Positions 36,676 to 37,921 of a DNA stretch of 37,921 bases are shown piece after piece. Under the pieces are notes generated by a model. That model did no database searches, was not told the origin of the DNA, and saw nothing but the letters and a program-made list of their open reading frames with translations. The stretch is from Candidatus Hydrogenedentota bacterium. Its GTDB lineage: Bacteria > Hydrogenedentota > Hydrogenedentia > Hydrogenedentales > SLHB01. The position numbers and the translations under genes are program-made. The DNA is taken from positions 1 through 37,921 of the forward strand of contig JADLGB010000015.1 of NCBI GenBank assembly GCA_020849535.1, in the 5' to 3' direction. Numbering within the stretch: the first letter of the stretch is position 1; every line of letters begins with the position of its first letter.

Positions 36676-36918
36676 ATGGCAACCTGGTCTAGCTTGGTGC
36701 TCTTGTTGGCCCTCCTGCTCTTCGTGTCTGTAGTGGCGTGTGTGGTCGGACTGCTTGGCGGCGCCATGCGCATGGCGGGGCACTGCTCGCGTCCAAAGGA
36801 TGCGGAGGACGTACGCATCATGCAGGAGATTCACAACGGGTTGACCCGCATGGAAGAGCGCATTGAAGCGTTAGAGACGATCCTGCTCGAACGGGAAGAG
36901 ACCCGCTCCGAGCGGTAG
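36676..36918 (+). CDS. PspB-like small membrane protein, copy 1
   Basis: 80 residues from the ATG at 36676 with AAGGAGGAG upstream; a GTG six bases earlier is inside the site's spacing range and less likely. One N-terminal membrane helix (SLVLLLALLLFVSVVACVVG) is followed by a cytosolic helix. The helix ends in MEERIEALETILLEREE, which resembles the PspB coiled coil (M-x-E-R-I-x-x-L-E-x-I-L). In known systems PspB works with PspC at the membrane to control PspA. Length and layout fit PspB, but similarity is limited to the coiled coil. Confidence 0.7.
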   Translation: MATWSSLVLLLALLLFVSVVACVVGLLGGAMRMAGHCSRPKDAEDVRIMQEIHNGLTRMEERIEALETILLEREETRSER

Positions 36919-36963
36919 AGCATAGATGACGGACTCCCGGCGGGGGGGCCGAAGGAGCAAAGC

Positions 36964-37203
36964 ATGGGTGTTGAATTGGTGGGCTTGATGATACCGCTGT
37001 CCGCGGTACTGGGGTGCATTTTCCTGGGAGCACTGTGGATCATCCTGCGAGGCGGCAGCCGGAAAGAGAACCGGGCCATACAAGCGGAGGAGACGCGGCT
37101 CATCCAGGACATTTATCACGGACTCATCAAGATGGAAGAGCGGGTCGAAGCCCTGGAAACGCTGCTGCTCGAACGCGAGCGCAAAGGGGGAGGTGTCAGT
37201 TGA
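36964..37203 (+). CDS. PspB-like small membrane protein, copy 2
   Basis: 79 residues with GGAG upstream. The layout is the same as in the preceding gene: one membrane helix (LMIPLSAVLGCIFLGALWII), a basic junction, then a helix with LIQDIYHGLIKMEERVEALE and TLLLERE. The two C-terminal helices are clearly related (IMQEIHNGLTRMEERIEALE in copy 1), so a tandem duplication followed by divergence is likely. Copy 2 may pair with copy 1 or with PspC through the coiled coil. Confidence 0.7.
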   Translation: MGVELVGLMIPLSAVLGCIFLGALWIILRGGSRKENRAIQAEETRLIQDIYHGLIKMEERVEALETLLLERERKGGGVS

Positions 37204-37247
37204 GCAGGTGCCGCGCATATTGCAGGACGACAAAAGGAGATTCCTTC

Positions 37248-37634
37248 ATGGACCCTCGCGAGGAGAATCAAAGACGCTTGTACCGGTCCCGTTCCGGGAT
37301 GGTCTTCGGCGTGTGCAGAGGCATGGCCGAGTACCTGGACTTTCCGGTGCCCGCCATGCGCATCCTGGTGATCCTTATTGCGCTTTTTACCGGCATCTGG
37401 CCGCTCATCGGCGCCTATGTCATCGCCGCGCTGCTGTTGAAACCAGAGCCTGTCATCCCCTTCCGGGAAGACAGCGACCAGGAGTTCTACGAATCGTACA
37501 TGAACTCGCGCACCATGGCGCTCCAACGGCTCAAGCGCACCTTCGACAACCTCGAACGTCGCATCCGCCGTATGGAAAACATGGTCACGGCCAAGGACTA
37601 CGATTGGGAACGCCGCCTGAACGAGCAGGAATAA
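37248..37634 (+). CDS. PspC-domain membrane protein
   Basis: 128 residues from the ATG at 37248 (GGAG upstream). The PspC domain is plain: LYRSRSGMVFGVCRGMAEYL, DFPVPAMRILVILIALFTG and the second membrane segment WPLIGAYVIAALLLKP. A charged helical tail (QRLKRTFDNLERRIRRMENM) follows and is likely to form a coiled coil with the PspB-like proteins. PspC senses envelope damage and recruits or releases PspA. It is the last gene of the operon; a GC hairpin lies 67 bases after the stop. Confidence 0.9.
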   Translation: MDPREENQRRLYRSRSGMVFGVCRGMAEYLDFPVPAMRILVILIALFTGIWPLIGAYVIAALLLKPEPVIPFREDSDQEFYESYMNSRTMALQRLKRTFDNLERRIRRMENMVTAKDYDWERRLNEQE

Positions 37635-37700
37635 CAGAGTCCTGCCTTGTGCGCGCTCGGATGATCTGAGTTACTCACGCGAAAAAGAGAACCCACCACA

Positions 37701-37724
37701 CCCCTCCCCGCCCGCGGGGAGGGG
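37701..37724. repeat. Perfect GC-rich palindromic hairpin after the psp operon
   Basis: CCCCTCCCCG (37701-37710) pairs perfectly with 37715-37724 around a CCCG loop. No T run follows on either strand within ten bases, so it is a weak terminator candidate or an intergenic palindrome element. Confidence 0.6.
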
Positions 37725-37819
37725 CCTTCGCATCCCATCCTTCCCATAACTCTCATAACTCCCATTCTTTCCCAAAACGGAATACACCTGCTCGTGGGTA
37801 GTGGGAATGGAAGAAAAAA

Positions 37820-37912
37820 TGGCGGAGAGACCGGGATTCGAACCCGGGGTACGGGTTTACCCCGTACAACGGCTTAGCAGGCCGCCACCTTCAGCCACTC
37901 GGTCATCTCTCC
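37820..37912 (-). tRNA. tRNA-Ser (anticodon GCU)
   Basis: On the minus strand the 5' acceptor arm GGAGAGA (37906-37912) pairs with TCTCTCC (37824-37830). The anticodon loop CTGCTAA (37874-37880) holds GCT at 37876-37878, so the tRNA reads AGC/AGU serine codons. A long variable arm typical of tRNA-Ser, the GGTTCGAATCC T loop and an encoded CCA (37820-37822) are present. A T run (37813-37819 region) directly follows and may terminate transcription. Confidence 0.95.
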
Positions 37913-37921
37913 GGAAAGGCG

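Overview
The window is a GC-rich, densely coded stretch of a Gram-negative bacterial chromosome. It carries lipobox lipoproteins, a Tat-exported oxidoreductase, a TonB-receptor remnant and a phage-shock-type operon. The ECF sigma factors fused to membrane or extracytoplasmic domains, the prepilin-like protein with an H-X10-DG tail and the Gfo/Idh protein with a CQAR motif are typical of Planctomycetes, Lentisphaerae, Verrucomicrobia and candidate phylum Hydrogenedentes. The lineage is an inference from gene content; no rRNA or other phylogenetic marker beyond ksgA is present. I see no insertion sequence, prophage, CRISPR array or integrase.

Layout. 1-5204: two sigma-factor fusion genes (minus strand to 1391, plus strand from 2443) flank a P-domain lipoprotein, followed by a coiled-coil membrane protein. 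5249-5767: biotin transporter S-component bioY with a near-leaderless promoter. 5849-7769 (minus): a GDPD/PI-PLC-like phosphodiesterase and a Gfo/Idh oxidoreductase. 8405-9944 (plus): a secreted GlcG/HbpS-like protein and an isocitrate dehydrogenase. 9963-12916 (minus): a small membrane protein, a GT-C-like membrane protein, and HU with a clear terminator. 13306-14022 (plus): a metallophosphoesterase fold that has lost most of its metal ligands. 14019-16512 (minus): an operon of two membrane proteins, a hexapeptide acyltransferase and a HAD protein, preceded by a 44-residue peptide gene with its own terminator.

17027-21323 (plus) is a tightly overlapped sugar ABC importer operon (binding lipoprotein, double ATPase, permease) ending in an HpcH/HpaI aldolase, which suggests uptake plus cleavage of a sugar-derived acid. 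21337-23454 (minus): two overlapping lipoprotein genes and a Tat-exported aldo/keto reductase. 23751-25719 (plus): ksgA/rsmA and a soluble PAS histidine kinase. 25730-26971: a HAD protein and a small lipoprotein.

26993-34402 (minus) is a signalling cluster. In transcription order it holds a collapsed TonB-receptor remnant, a YfiR-like periplasmic protein, a CHASE8-HAMP-PAS hybrid kinase with two receivers and an HPt, a response regulator with a Cys-rich tail, a two-domain PPK2 and a pseudopilin. YfiR next to CHASE8 suggests the YfiR/YfiN sensing principle wired to a phosphorelay instead of a diguanylate cyclase. 34910-37634 (plus) is a psp-like operon (PilZ protein, PspA, 2TM protein, two PspB-like proteins, PspC) with a sigma-54-like promoter match upstream. 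The window closes with tRNA-Ser(GCU) on the minus strand.
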